Below the pieces are notes generated by a model. It was given only the letters and a program-made list of their open reading frames with translations, was not told where the DNA came from and ran no database searches. This document shows, one piece after another, positions 23,186 through 35,700 of a stretch of DNA of 64,000 nt. Position numbers and translations under genes: made by a program. Position 1 is the stretch's first letter. Each line of letters opens with the position of its first letter. Source of the DNA: Cochliopodium minus (lineage: Eukaryota; Discosea; Himatismenida; Cochliopodiidae); NCBI GenBank assembly GCA_024220525.1, contig JAMYWO010000031.1, positions 1 to 64,000 of the forward strand. The letters are read 5' to 3'.

Positions 23186-24755
23186 ATGGAAACAGTAATT
23201 ACGGAAGAGAATGTTTCTGACACATCATCAACAGGTACAACTAGATTAAAATTAGCCAAAAGTGAACAAGAATGGATCATATCTGGGATCGATTTGGGGA
23301 TAAGGAATGATGGAAGATCCAATCTCGATTATCGTCCTATGGTGTTGGAGACTGGAATCCTGCCCTTGTGTAATGGTTCTTCCAGATTAAAATTCATCTC
23401 TCCCAACACTGATGTGGTTGTGGGTGTCAAATTGATGATAGAATCGCCTGATAAAAAATATCCTAATCGAGGAATATTAAGATTTAATGTTGAAAGGTAC
23501 TTATTCCTCTTTATATCCTCCCTCATCTTTATTATTTTTTATTTTCATATTTTTCTCATGTTTATAATATCTTGATAAATTCAATGGAAAATAAAATATA
23601 AACCATAGATATTGAATGGATAGGTTGATAATTGTAGAATATATCTTTATCATTACTCTTCACTCAATCAAAGAATGATATTATCATCAATATCATAATT
23701 TAATAATTATCCCAAATTTGGATGATCAATTTATAAAGAGATCAATAAAACTGAATATGTTGATTTTGGTTCATATATAATTTTGGATATTAAATTTTGT
23801 TTCAATCACTTTTAAAAAATTTAATTTCAAATTTTTTTAAAAAGTATTTCAGATAAAGATTCAAAAGAAAGGGAAGAACAAGACTTCGAATTATCAAAAA
23901 TATTAGAAAACAGTTTTAGATCATCATTCCCATTGGAAGATTTGTGTATAGTGGAGTCCGAAATGTGTTGGGTGGTCTATATCGACGCCATGGTTATGAG
24001 CAATGGAGGAAATCTGCTTGATGCGATCTCTATCGCTGCGAGAGCTGCTGTATATGATGTCAAATTACCAAAAATAAACATATTAAAAGTTGTAAAAGAT
24101 AAACAAGGTAAAGTTATTTAAAAGAAGTTTTTTTTAAAGATTTTTTATCATTTTTTTATTAATTTTATTTGAATAATTTAATAATTTATTTTTGGTTTTC
24201 TCTCTTGTCCATAATTATTTTGAAACTCTTAATTTTTTTTTTTCAAAAAAAGTTTTTAATTTTAATATATCAAAGAAGAACAAATTATTATCCCAAATTA
24301 ATTATCTTTTCTTTATTTTTGGCTTCATTTTTTTTTTTAAATAAACAAACCAATTTCCGTTAAAATGAAAAGATAAAAGTAGTAATAGTTCAGAAAAACA
24401 ATATTCATACGATATCGAAGTCTCAGACGATCCCCAAGACTACAACAAAATCAACTCCAAGAAAGTTCCGGTCTGCATCACCCTCAACAAGGTGGGCAAC
24501 AAGTTCATCGTCGACGCCAACGTCGAAGAAGAGCAATGTGTCCAAGCAAATGTCATCGTCACCATCAACAGTGTCGGCAACATCTGCAGTGTGGAGAAGG
24601 GCGGCAAAGGTACTTTGGATCCTTCTTTGATGTTTCAGATGATCGAGAGTTCCAAGTCCATCGCTTTGAAGATCATCAGTGCTACCAACGATTTGCTTTT
24701 GAAGGAGGAGAATTCTACCAGGCAGAAGGTTGGTTTCTTTGGAAGGAACTTTTGA
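23186..24755 (+). CDS. RRP42: Exosome subunit RRP42 (EXOSC7-like, RNase PH fold)
   Basis: Ring subunit of the RNA exosome, which processes and degrades RNA in nucleus and cytosol. Three exons, 23186-23496, 23845-24107 and 24373-24755, give 318 residues (human EXOSC7 has 291). Matches along the whole length include IRNDGRSNLDYRP near the N-terminus (RVDGRGCEDYR in human), VESEMCWVVYIDAMVMSNGGNLLDAISIA in the middle, split here as WVVYIDAMVM and GGNLLDAIS, and the end GGKGTLDPSLMFQMIES and QKVGFFG. The second exon must begin at 23845 (SISDKDS) to keep frame; the nearer CAG at 23852 would give a stop. As in other eukaryotes this subunit is expected to be catalytically inactive. Confidence 0.93.
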
Positions 24756-25059
24756 TTTTGGGGAAAAAAAACAACTAACCTCCAATCATATAATTTTTTT
24801 TTTTTTTCCTTTTGTTTCTTTCACTCAAAGGTATATATATCTTTTCTTTCCAAAAAGCAAAAAAAAAAAAACTTTTTTTTTTTGTTCAAAATTGGAATTA
24901 TAAATTATTTATAAAAATTAAAAAATTGAAAAAAAAAATTTGGAATTATCCTTTTGTTCACATAATAAATCATCCCCATAAAACGTTTATTATTATTTAT
25001 TTAAAATGGTTTGAAACTCCAATTTTAATTACTATTTGTAATAATTTATTATTATACAG

Positions 25060-26861
25060 AGTAAAGGGAGTATTGAGAGATATTCCATCAAAAATAAAGA
25101 TGGGAAAGAAATATTTCAATTGTTGGATCCCATCAACGATAAAATGATATGTGGATGCTCCAATCTGCTTATAGAGGCTAAATTCTGTCAAATATGTGCC
25201 AAAAATGTATGCAAGAATTGCCATCAAGGAAAAAACAGATGTGCAGGATGTGGAGAAGAGATAGAGGATAGCATAAAATTGAATGTGTTGATAGGAAAGC
25301 TGAATTGCAAATGCATCTACTGCGAAGAGGAGATAAAAATCTTTGAGGCGAAAAATCATCCGCAAAGCCAGCAAGAACATTTCGGAGAGTGCGAGGGATG
25401 CAGCTACAAAGACAGAAAGCCGCTCGTGCTTTTACATCAAAGAGAATGTGCGAAATACTTGGAAAACTCAAAGTTACAAAGCAAGAAAACCAATCTTTTC
25501 ATTGACCAGCTACAAAACGAGTTGGAGGTGTTGAACGACACTGTTCAGGAGATGAAGGGCGACATTTCCAACTTGAACAAGAAGCTCAAGCTCAGTTTCG
25601 AGGAGAATGAGTCTTTGAGGGATGAGCTCGAGAAGATCAAGAATTTGAGGTTGAAGGAGAGCCAAGAGCATGAGAAGAGGAGGAAAGAGAAGGAGTACAA
25701 ACTCCAAGAAGGTAATTAAAAAGATTAATAATAATTTTTTATTTTTTATTTTATTTTTTATTTTTTTTATTTTATTAATAATTTTAATTTTAATTTTTTT
25801 ATTTATTTTTTATTTTTCAATTTTTTGATTATCGAAATTTCTTATTTTTATTTTTTTTTTTGTTTTTTGTTTTTGTTTTTTGTTTCTACCCCATTTTTTT
25901 AATATTTAATTTTTATTTTATTTATTTTATTTTTTGATTATCAAAATTTCTTATTTTTTTTATTTTTATCGTTTTATTTTTTGTTTCTACCTTATTTTTT
26001 TATTTTATTTTATTTATTATTTTATTTTTTATTTTTTTATTTTTTTATTATTTTTTATTTTTTATTATTTTTATTTTTTATTTTTTTGATTATCAAAATT
26101 TCTTATTTTTTTATTTTTATTGTTTTATTTTTTGTTTCTACCTTATTTTTATTTTTTATTATTTATTATTTATTTTTATTTTTATTTTTATTTTTTTTAT
26201 TATTTTTATTTTTTATTTCTTTATTTTGAATAAACAAATTTATTTTTTCTTGTTTTATTTTATTTAAACAGAAAAGGCTATTTGCAGCTTCAAATTGATT
26301 TGTGGCGCAGGCCATCCTCTTAACAATGAAAAGGCCAAAAATCTTTGTTTGGAAAGCAGTATGAGAGGAAACAAACTAGCTGCAGGAATGAGATATTTTT
26401 TTGGGTGGCAGATGAAGAAGAACTTTGGTACTTTTTTTTTATTTTATATTTTTATTTTTATTTTTATTTTTATTTTTGTTTTTTATTTTTTTATTTTATT
26501 TTTATTTTCATTTTTATTCATTTTATTTTTTAAACTATTTGTTTTGTTTTTTTATTTTTGATTTTCAAAAAAAATAATTTAAATTCTTTCTAATTTTTTC
26601 ATTTCATCTTATTTTTTTATTTTTTTATTTTTTATTTTTTTATTTCATCTTATTTTTTTGTTTTTTTATTTTTTATTTTTTAATTTTTTTATTTTTTTTT
26701 TAAAAGCAAAATCTTTCCAAATTTTTTCGGAGGCAGTTTTGGTGGACAAACTGTTCAAAAGAGAAGAAACTACATACTGCTACTTCTTTGTGGGGTACCA
26801 TCACGAAAATGGTTATGGCACCAAGAAAGACACTTTCAAAGGTTGCCATTTCTTCAATTAA
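25060..26861 (+). CDS. RING/TRAF-like zinc finger, coiled-coil and Sel1-repeat protein
   Basis: Three exons are clear: 25060-25711, 26272-26427 and 26707-26861, joined in phase 1, ending at TAA 26859. The first exon enters after an acceptor AG in phase 0 (SKGSIERYSIKN), so one or more 5' exons are missing or unrecognised. A Cys-rich block follows (MICGCSNLL, CQICAKNVCKNC, CAGCGEE, CKCIYCEEE, then GECEGCSYKD and HQRECAKYL), typical of RING plus TRAF-type fingers, then a coiled coil (LQNELEVLNDTVQEMKGD). Exons two and three contain Sel1-like pieces, MRGNKLAAGMRYFFG and VGYHHENGYGTKKDTFKG. It is the intact relative of the decayed gene at 0.3 kb. A ubiquitin-ligase or adaptor role is an inference. 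Confidence 0.72.
25735..26260 (+). repeat. T-rich tandem repeat filling an intron
   Basis: The first intron of the zinc-finger/Sel1 gene is 560 bases of almost pure T/A with a repeating core: GATTATC(G/A)AAATTTCTT occurs at about 25825, 25936 and 26088. Each is followed after 35-60 bases by TGTTTCTACC. The unit is roughly 110-150 bases. The intron ends in a normal TTTAAACAG. Confidence 0.7.
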
Positions 26862-27017
26862 AAATAATAGATTAAAATTTTTTTTTTATTTTTTTTTAAT
26901 TATTTTTTATTTTTATATTTTATTTTATTTTTATTTTTTACATTTTATTTTCAAATTTCATCATTTTTTTTTTTCTTTCACTATTGCTTCTTTTTTTTTT
27001 TTATTCTGCGTCGAGCC

Positions 27018-27018
27018 N
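27018..27018. other. Single-N assembly join
   Basis: One N separates the 3' flank of the zinc-finger gene from the 3' flank of the NPC1 gene. The 100 bases right of it recur at 48.46 kb. Confidence 0.9.
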
Positions 27019-27119
27019 TTTGTTAAAGATATCTTATAAATTCTCACAAAAAGGATTATTAAAATTTTATTTAAATCATCTTTTTTATTTAAAAATTAAA
27101 AAACAAAATCAATTGATTT
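27019..27119. repeat. About 100-bp segment repeated at 48459-48550
   Basis: TTGTTAAAGATATCTTATAA and the following 80 bases occur at both places with a small indel in an A/T tract. The segment covers the last codons and 3' flank of the NPC1 gene. At 48 kb it lies in a spacer and the match stops abruptly. Confidence 0.8.
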
Positions 27120-30100
27120 GATTGTTGATTTTAGTGTATTGGTTGTTGCCCTTGAGTTTGTCATAAATAGATCCTCTCTGAGGACCCAACCAAGAAAGAA
27201 TGACAGGCAACAAAATCAAACCATGGCCAGCACCCAACAAAACGATGAGCAAGTACATTCTGAAATAGTAGACTTCAAAAATCTCAGAAGGGGAAAATGC
27301 AAGAACGATAACTCCAAAAAACTTAGTCAAGGTAATACCACTCAAAATGGAACTTCCTAAATAAAATTTTTATTAAAAAACAAAAAAAAAATTAATTGAA
27401 AAATGTTCTTTAAATATTTAAAAAATGAATTTTTTTTCTTGCCTGTTTCAATCAAAGCTCTCATTGCTCTCTCTGAACGTGTACCTTCTAATTTACAAAA
27501 ACTGTGGGTGATATGAACACAGAACTCTACAGAAATACCAATAGCCTAAAAATAAAAATAAAATGAAAAATATAAAATTAAATAATTAAAAAAAAATCTA
27601 AAATCAAAATATAAAAAATAAAAAATTTTTACCATGACCATATTTACAACAGATACGGCATTCAGAGAAATGTTCCAGAGGTACATCGCACCAACGAGGT
27701 CGATTTCAATCATGGTGACCAAAATGACGATGATGAAGGAAGCGGTGGGGCTGCCCAACAAAAGAAGAGTCACAACAAAAATACCCAAAAGAGCCAAACT
27801 TTACAAAAAATTAAAAATTAACGAAAAATTTAAAAAAATAAAAAAAATTAATAAAAAATAATAAATTAATTAAATTTACCCGCAAACCATCAAAGCGACA
27901 CTGTGGATGTAGAGATACTGCTCAAAGAAGATGTAGAAGACAGAGTAAGGAAACACTTGCATTCCATTGAAGTCAGGACTCTTGTTGATTTCGTCTGCAA
28001 CTTCGTAAGCGACCTGTGTAAAAGAAAAACAAAAAAATAAAAAATTAAAATTAAAAAGAAAATTAATCTCAGTTTTTTTACCTTCAAAGCGTTTATATAA
28101 TCCGATTGATTCTTGAGAATAGTGTGATAAGATCTCAACCTACTAGAAATGATGTCATTGGAGCTGGAGAAAGCGATATCGGAAACGTAAGCCTCACCGG
28201 TGATGGCACAGATGGGAATAGGAACGTTCTCGATGGAGGAGTTGGAGAGGAACCATGGGAGATATTTGTAGAATTGTTCGACAGTAGGACGAGCTTGGGC
28301 GTCAAGAGCATAACAAGTCTTACAAGTGTTGTTTCCTACAATTAAAAAAAAATTAAAATTAAAAATAATTAAAAAATTAAATAAAAAATTAAAAATAATT
28401 AAAAATTTTAATTAAAAAAAATAAACCAAAAGAAACTAAATAATTTACCTTCATGATTCTTTAAGCATTTATGTCCGTCATATTCAAGACAACAAGTAGT
28501 GAATTGAGCCCAGCGGAGATAATCATCGATCCATGCATAAGTTTGGCCAGTCATATAAGGAATGACATTGACGATGTTCATAAGCGAGTTGTTGTGGCAA
28601 CCCGGCAGCGAGGCACACAAGTCATTCTGTTCCACGTACTTTTTAAATAAAAAATAAAAAATAAAATAATTAAATTTTAAAAAATAATAAAAAGAAATTA
28701 CGTGCGTGTAGTTGAATCCGTCTCTGATGACCATATAAACAGGAGGTCCTACAGCCAAATAAGCAGACATGTTACTAAAGTAATCTTGGAGGTAGGAGTT
28801 TCTGGGCAAAGCGACAGATTGGTCGAGACCGACGTCGACAGAAGTGAAAAAACTAAGACCTCCAAAAAAGATACCAACAAACAACAAAAGGACAATGACT
28901 TTGACAGCAGGATGAAACAAAAATGGAGCGTAGTACTTTTCAATGAATTGTCTCAAAACACCCTCATCTTTGCTTCCAGTGTTAACAGTTTCTTCTTTTT
29001 TATTTTCTAATGATCAAAAAAATTAAAGAAAAAAAAAATTAATAAAAAAATATGAAAAGAAAAAAATCTTTACTGTATTGATTTTCTTCCTCCTCTTCTT
29101 CTTCTTCATCCTCCATTTCGCTTGGACCAGTCTTGACACAAGGAAAGCAATCAACTCTACTATCCATAGTTCTTCTAGCATCCATGGTCATCAAAGCAAC
29201 GAAGCAAGTGATCTGCAACAAAAAGTCGAAGAAGATGGCGAAAGCAGCGTAAATAGCAAACGCTTGTACAGCAGGCATCTTGGTGAATGCTCCCAAAAGA
29301 AATGCGAGTGCTTCAGAGATGGAAGCCAAAGTAATGGAAGGACCTGCAATAGCCAAAGTTCTGGCGATTCTCTCATGCAAGCTGTAGCTGCTTCCGTTCA
29401 TGGTTTGCAAAGTGTTGACGAGAATGAAAATATTATCAACTCCGATGGCAAGAACAAGAAAAGGGATGACTTCAGAGATAATAAGAGTAGCTTTGACACC
29501 AATTAATGCAGAAAACCCTACAGACATGATGACCGAAAATACCACCATAAGAACTCCACCAAGTCCCAAAAAGAATTTAGTTCTTACGAAAAGTGGTTTC
29601 TTTCCTCCACACAAAGGCCAGATGTTACCGAGAGAAACGGAAACGTACAAGAACATGACAACATACGAAATAACAATGGTAGAAATGTCGGCACTGTCTT
29701 CTCTCGTCAATTCATCTTGGACAGATCTTTGAGCACTGTAAGAAACTCTGATATATTTGTATGTTCTTTGGTACAAGATTGCCAACATTTTTTCTTCCCA
29801 CAATCTTGAAACAGTTCTGTTTTCTGGGAAGTTGTTAAGGAGCCAGGTGATGGAAAGGGCAGTAGAATTGACATAATCTTTAGAGGTCATATTGAACCCA
29901 CCAAACACTACATCAGGTTCATTAGGAGATCCAATACTACTCATACAAACAGGAATCAAAAGATTAGCTGTACATTGGTCAATAACTTCCTGTACAGTAG
30001 TTGCATTGATAGTTCCTGAATGGATACCGTGGTACAATGTGTAGTTGTTAGATTGCCAAAACTCCAATGGAGATTCTACGAGGCAGCTTTGACCCGGGAT

Positions 30101-31951
30101 AGGTTTAAAACACAAGTCCTCAATAGTTATGTTAACAACACCTACTCCATCGCTCAAAGCCTCCTCTCCGCTTGAAGTGTTGAACAAAAATTTGATATTC
30201 ATAATTTCTTGTTGGAGAATTAAAATTTCTTCCAATATTTCTAGCTGAACCATCTTGAGATCAACTTCATTGGTGGATGTCATAATAAGTTGTTCAATTC
30301 TGTAAAAAGGACCGAACATCTTGTCAAAGTAATCTTTTTCGGTTGCAGATCTACTTCCAGGAGGAACCCAAAGTTGTTCAGGTTGTTCAATAATTTCCAA
30401 CTTCATGATACCGACACCCAAACCACCAACGATGAGCAAACAAATGAAAACGACCAACTTTGGATTGTGAGCAATCACTGATCCGAATTTGTAAAAAAAT
30501 CTTTGAATCAAATTGAGATCTTCCATTGCAAGATGATCTATATTCTTTCCGGAAGTTTTTACAGTGGTGCGAGGGAGTTGATTTTGGTGAACGATGCATG
30601 TGGTAAGTGCAACCACAACAGCACCGAGAAGGATGAGAATCAAACCAACAAGGAAAAGATAGACACTAGTACACATCCATTCAGTTCCGAAGATTTGGAT
30701 TTTGCATGTTGTGGATTTCAGATGAGCAACAGAAACAGCAATGATGATAAAGATAATTCCAATGGCAATACTTGTAATACCAGTTCCAATCCCAAATTTT
30801 TTGCTTCCTTCCTTTTCGGAGCTATCGCTTTGATAGATAGGTTCATTTCTTTGTTTATTTCCATTTGCACTCGTGGAAATATAGATGGATGTGATTATGA
30901 GTGCAACTACAACAAATCCGTAATATGCAAATGCCATTCCTAACTCAAGGCAGAGCCATTCTTCTCCAAACATCTTGATGTGACATTGCTCATAATTGGT
31001 GAGATTCAAGTTGACTGCTGTCTTACATGATGGCTGGCAATTTGAACATGAGCAAAAATAGGTCTCATCGTTACATGGTACGACAGGAGCATTATATCCA
31101 ATATTTTCATCAAATAAGAAGGAGATTTTCATCTTTATATTGAAAATAAATAGATTCAAATAGAAAAAAAGAGATGTAAGCTATATTTTTATATTATCTT
31201 TACCTGTGGATTGTCTTGTCCCATGAAATTTAAAAAATCTGCATATGTTTTATATTCATCTTTTACTACAACACCTCCCTCCATTGTTGTCCATTTACAT
31301 GAATCATAGAGTGCTTGTGCAAATGTAGGATTCAAGGTATAGGTTGTGGATTCAACGACATTGTATCCAAAAATATCTCTGTAGGAGGTTACATTGACGA
31401 AAGTCCCTTGATATGGCGAGCATGTATAAGCTAAAGATTTATATTTTGAAAATAAGAGATTTATAAATTATTTTATTCTTAAATGATTTTGATTTATATA
31501 TTTATTGATCCTTACCGCACCATAATGTAAACATGTTCTGGACACATGCATTACATTTTCCAAATATCATTTCAGCTATTTATTAAAAAATATTTAATAA
31601 GCCAAATTTTACAAATATTTTTGCAATTCAAAGCTAAATTACCTGTTCTCATGTTTGATTGAATCTGTTCTGTTTGATTTTCGAAACAACAGACAGCTTC
31701 ATCATTGAATAACGGGCAAACTCCTGGTGTTAATGGAGGATTTGGCTATAATTTACAAAGATTAAAGAGATTAGATATGAAACCAATAATTTTTAAATCC
31801 AAATAATAATAAATTATACGATTATAGGTGGCCCAGTATATGGTTGGGGACCATATGGAGATCCCTCACTTATAAATGCACATTTTTGACTGAATGATAC
31901 ATTCAAAATTATGAGCAGAAAGAATATTAAAAAAGCCTTCTCAATATACAT
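27109..31951 (-). CDS. NPC1: NPC1-like lysosomal/vacuolar sterol transporter
   Basis: Niemann-Pick C1 family: takes sterol from NPC2 in the lysosome lumen and inserts it into the membrane. Twelve exons (31951-31820, 31745-31643, 31575-31516, 31430-31204, 31132-29074, 29006-28702, 28638-28449, 28335-28082, 28013-27880, 27798-27633, 27545-27443, 27356-27109) give about 1326 residues (human 1278). A signal peptide ([15 protein letters not shown]) precedes the Cys-rich N-terminal sterol domain ([25 protein letters not shown]). The large exon holds middle domain A and the sterol-sensing domain ([21 protein letters not shown]). The 3' exons hold domain C and the last helices ([27 protein letters not shown]). 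An acidic linker of about ten Glu lies between. The intron after 27443 uses a GC donor (ACAG|GCAAG). Confidence 0.95.
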
Positions 31952-32751
31952 GGTAAAAAAGCTTTTTATTTTTTTTTTTTTTTTCTATTTAAAAAGTATT
32001 TTTCTTTAATTGTGCAAATCCTTATTCGATAGATCTTATTGAATTTGGCGTCAACTTACAATTTGATTATTTTTTGAAATTTTTAATTGAATCAAAAAAA
32101 TAGAAACAAAATTTCAAGACATTTAAATAATAATTCCACCAAATAAATAACTAACGAAGAATAGTTTGTAAACATGAATCAAATAAGATAAATACAATTT
32201 AACTTTCTAATTTTTAAACAATTATATTTTGAATTTATCCAAAATACAATTTGGAATTCAATTTACAATCGACATATTTTCTTATCAATCTTACTCAAAT
32301 AAAATTTATAAAATTGAAAAAGGATCAATATTAATCAACTCAAATTTGTACAAATTATTCAAAATTACTTGGCATCAAATTTTTTAGTTCTGTTTATATC
32401 AGATCATTTCAAGTATATTGCTTAGTGATTATTGTAATTGAAATCACTTTATCTTTATAATGCATTCAAATGATTTTACAAAAAAAAATTTTGTGGATGC
32501 TCATTATGCCCGAGAATAACATATATCTTAATTAGAAAGAAAAATATTTATTTTTTGTTTTAATTTCGATGCGATTCTTGGTTTTTAATGTTTACTCGGT
32601 ATTGATCCAATTAGTCATGAGTTCATTTCCATCATCAATTTTTTTTCTTTTTTGAAGATATCTATGTGAAAAAAAATAAATAATGTGTCAAAATTTAAAT
32701 GGTGTTAAAAAAAAAAAAAAAAAAAAAATATTGGGTTATAGAATAAATAGC
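31952..32751. promoter_or_regulatory. 800-base divergent spacer
   Basis: NPC1 (minus) and the surface protein (plus) are transcribed outwards from here. It is AT-rich, with an A-run of about 22 at 32707-32728. A segment at about 32405-32530 resembles one at 62402-62515, with a shared core of TGCTCATT and GAATAACATA. No gene seen. Confidence 0.45.
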
Positions 32752-35700
32752 ATGAGGCTGTATTCTTTCAAATATGTTGTATCATTCATAGTTATTTATT
32801 TATTCTCAATTTATTGTATGGAATATGATACAGTAGAAGATAGGTAAAAAAAAATAAATCAAATTCATCAAATATAAAACTCATTGGAAAAAATCTTAGA
32901 TCATATATCAATTTTAAACTCCCCCCAGTAAAAGAGAAGATTAATCTTGTCAATTTAACTGTGTCAAATAATCATAAAAGGATAGAAAGATCAACAACTT
33001 GTGATTTACCATCATTTCTTGATGATTGTGGGCAGTGTTCAGATTCAGTATCTAATGATACATCTTGTATTTGTAATAGTGAAGGAACAAATTGTTTGAC
33101 TTGCCCAAATATTTGTCAAATATCAGGATCTGTAAAATTATGCATACCATCTTTATCCTCCTCATCAGGTTATGTTTTACAAGATGTTCCAATTGGAGAT
33201 GTATCAAAAATATTTACAATTTTTCCAAATTCACAATATCCTGGGTTCCCAGCTAATATAAATGGTTCTCTGATAATATTGGATTGTAATTGTAATAATA
33301 CCAATATAATCATTCCACAAACATTGACACCAACCCCCACATCAAATCCATCTGATACCTCTGCTTCGACAATTAACCCAAGCACATCAAACATCCCAAC
33401 AGTAACTTTTGAACCAAGCGTAACATCAATTCCAACATCAAATCAGAATATCACTGATACAGTAACTTCCACAGTTATCCCAAGTAATTCAACAAGCGTA
33501 CAGCCAAGTACAGTCATACCAAGTGGGACAAGCAGTTCTCAATCATCTGATACCCAATCTCCCACTGTTAATCCATCTGGAACCAATGTTTCCCAATCCT
33601 CTACTTTTCAAACTACTGAAAGTATCACTTCTACTTCTCAACCAACCAATACAGTTGTATCAAGTGAAACCAATACACCTCAATCTTCTGAAACTTCACA
33701 ATCAACTGAAAACCCAAGCACACAAACAACACAAAGTCCGACTTCATCTGACACAGCCAACCCAACTACAACCAGTCCAACAACCAGTCCAAGTACATCT
33801 GACACAACCAACCCAACTACCAGTACAAGTACACAAGCAACAACAAGTCCAAGTGCGTCTAATACAGTTGTATCAAGTGAAACCAATACTCCTCAATCCT
33901 CTGAAACTGTAAACCCAACTACTGTTAATCCAACTGTTGGCACAAGTACACAGCCAACAACTAATCCAACTTCATCTGACACAGCATATCCAACAACAAC
34001 CAGTCCAAGTTCATCTGACACAATCAACCCAACTACAAGTACACAACCAACAACAAGTCCAAGTGCATCTGACACAACCAATCCAACTACCAGTACAAGT
34101 ACACAAGCGACAACAAGTCCAAGTGCGTCTAATACAGTTGTATCAAGTGAAACCAACACTCTTCAATCTTCTGAAACTTCACAATCAACTGAAAACCCAA
34201 CTACTGTGACAAGCACACAAACAACACAAACCCCAACTTCATCTGACACAGCCAATCCAACTACAACCAGTCCAAGTGTATATGACACAACCAACCCAAC
34301 TACAAGTGCAACAACAACCAATCCAAGTGTATCTGACACAACCAACCCAACTACAAGTGCAACAACAACCAATCCAAGTGCATCTGACACAACCAATCCA
34401 ACTACCAGTACAAGTACACAAGCAACAACAAGTCCAAGTGCGTCTAATACAGTTGTATCAAGTGAAACCAATACTCTTCAATCTTCTGAAACTTCACAAT
34501 CTACTGAAAATCCAACTGTTGGCACAAGTACACAGCCAACACAAAGCCCAACTTCATCTGACACAGCCAATCCAATTACAACCAGTCCAAGTGTATATAA
34601 CACAACCAACCCAACTACAAGTACAAGTACACAACCAACAACAAGTCCAAGTGCATCTGACACAACCAATCCAACTACCAGTACAAGTACACAAGCAACA
34701 ACAAGTCCAAGTGCGTCTAATACAGTTGTATCAAGTGAAACCAATACTCCTCAATCTTCTGAAACTGTAAACCCAACTACTGAAAATCCAACTGTTGGCA
34801 CAAGTACACAGCCAACACAAAGCCCAACTTCATCTGACACAGCAAATCCAACTACAACCAGTCCAAGTTCATCTGACACAACCAACCCAACTACCAGTAC
34901 AAGTACACAAGCGACAACAAGTCCAAGTGCGTCTAATACACTTGTATCAAGTGAAACTAATACTCCTCAATCTTCGGAAACTTCACAATCTACTGTAAAT
35001 CCAACTGTTGGCACAAGTACACAACCAACAACAACAAGTCCAAGTGCATCTGACACAACCAATCCAACTACAAGTACACAAGCAACTTTGCAACCTAGTG
35101 CGTCTAGTACAGTTGTACCAAGTGAAACCAATACTCTTCAATCAGATACCCCACAATCAACTGTAAACCCAACTAGTATACAACCAACAAATAGTCCAAC
35201 TACATCCAACACAGTTAATCCTACTGAACAAGTAGGAACTCTCACACCTGACACTCTAGCTCCTACATTTACACCAACAGAAATTCCAACAGTAGCACCT
35301 ACTGAAGTTCCAACACTCCCTCCTGGATGTTATTCGCCTTTGTTCATTGATGACTGTGGACAATGTTCCGATGATACAACAAAAGATTCATCTTGTGTTT
35401 GCCAAAGTGGTGCTAATTGCTACAATTGTCAAAACGCTTGTCCTTTGTCTGGAACAGTAAAATTATGCATTCCATCTTTATCCTCCTCATCAGGTTATGT
35501 ATTACAAGATGTTCCAGTTGGAGATGTATCAAAAGTATTTATAATTTTTCCAAATTCCCAATATCCTGGTTTTCCTGTTTTAATCAATGGCTCTTCCATT
35601 ATTTTGGATTGCATGTGTGGCTTTGGTGTTGAAACTCAACCTCCAACTTTTGCACCTACTTTTAAACCGTCATTTTCTCCTACTTCGACAATCATTCTTG

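Noticed and set aside
24423-24785. Minus-strand 120-codon ORF over RRP42
   Set aside because: Overlaps the last RRP42 exon, whose protein matches EXOSC7 through to the stop.
29039-29100. Extension of the large NPC1 exon into a Phe-rich C-terminus
   Set aside because: A GTAAAG donor at 29073 and the next exon in phase give the conserved NPC1 continuation.
33170-34770. Long minus-strand and alternate-frame ORFs across the Thr/Ser stalk
   Set aside because: They are shadows of the tandem repeat: Val/Leu/Gly or Gln/Leu-only products with the same period as the true plus-strand frame.
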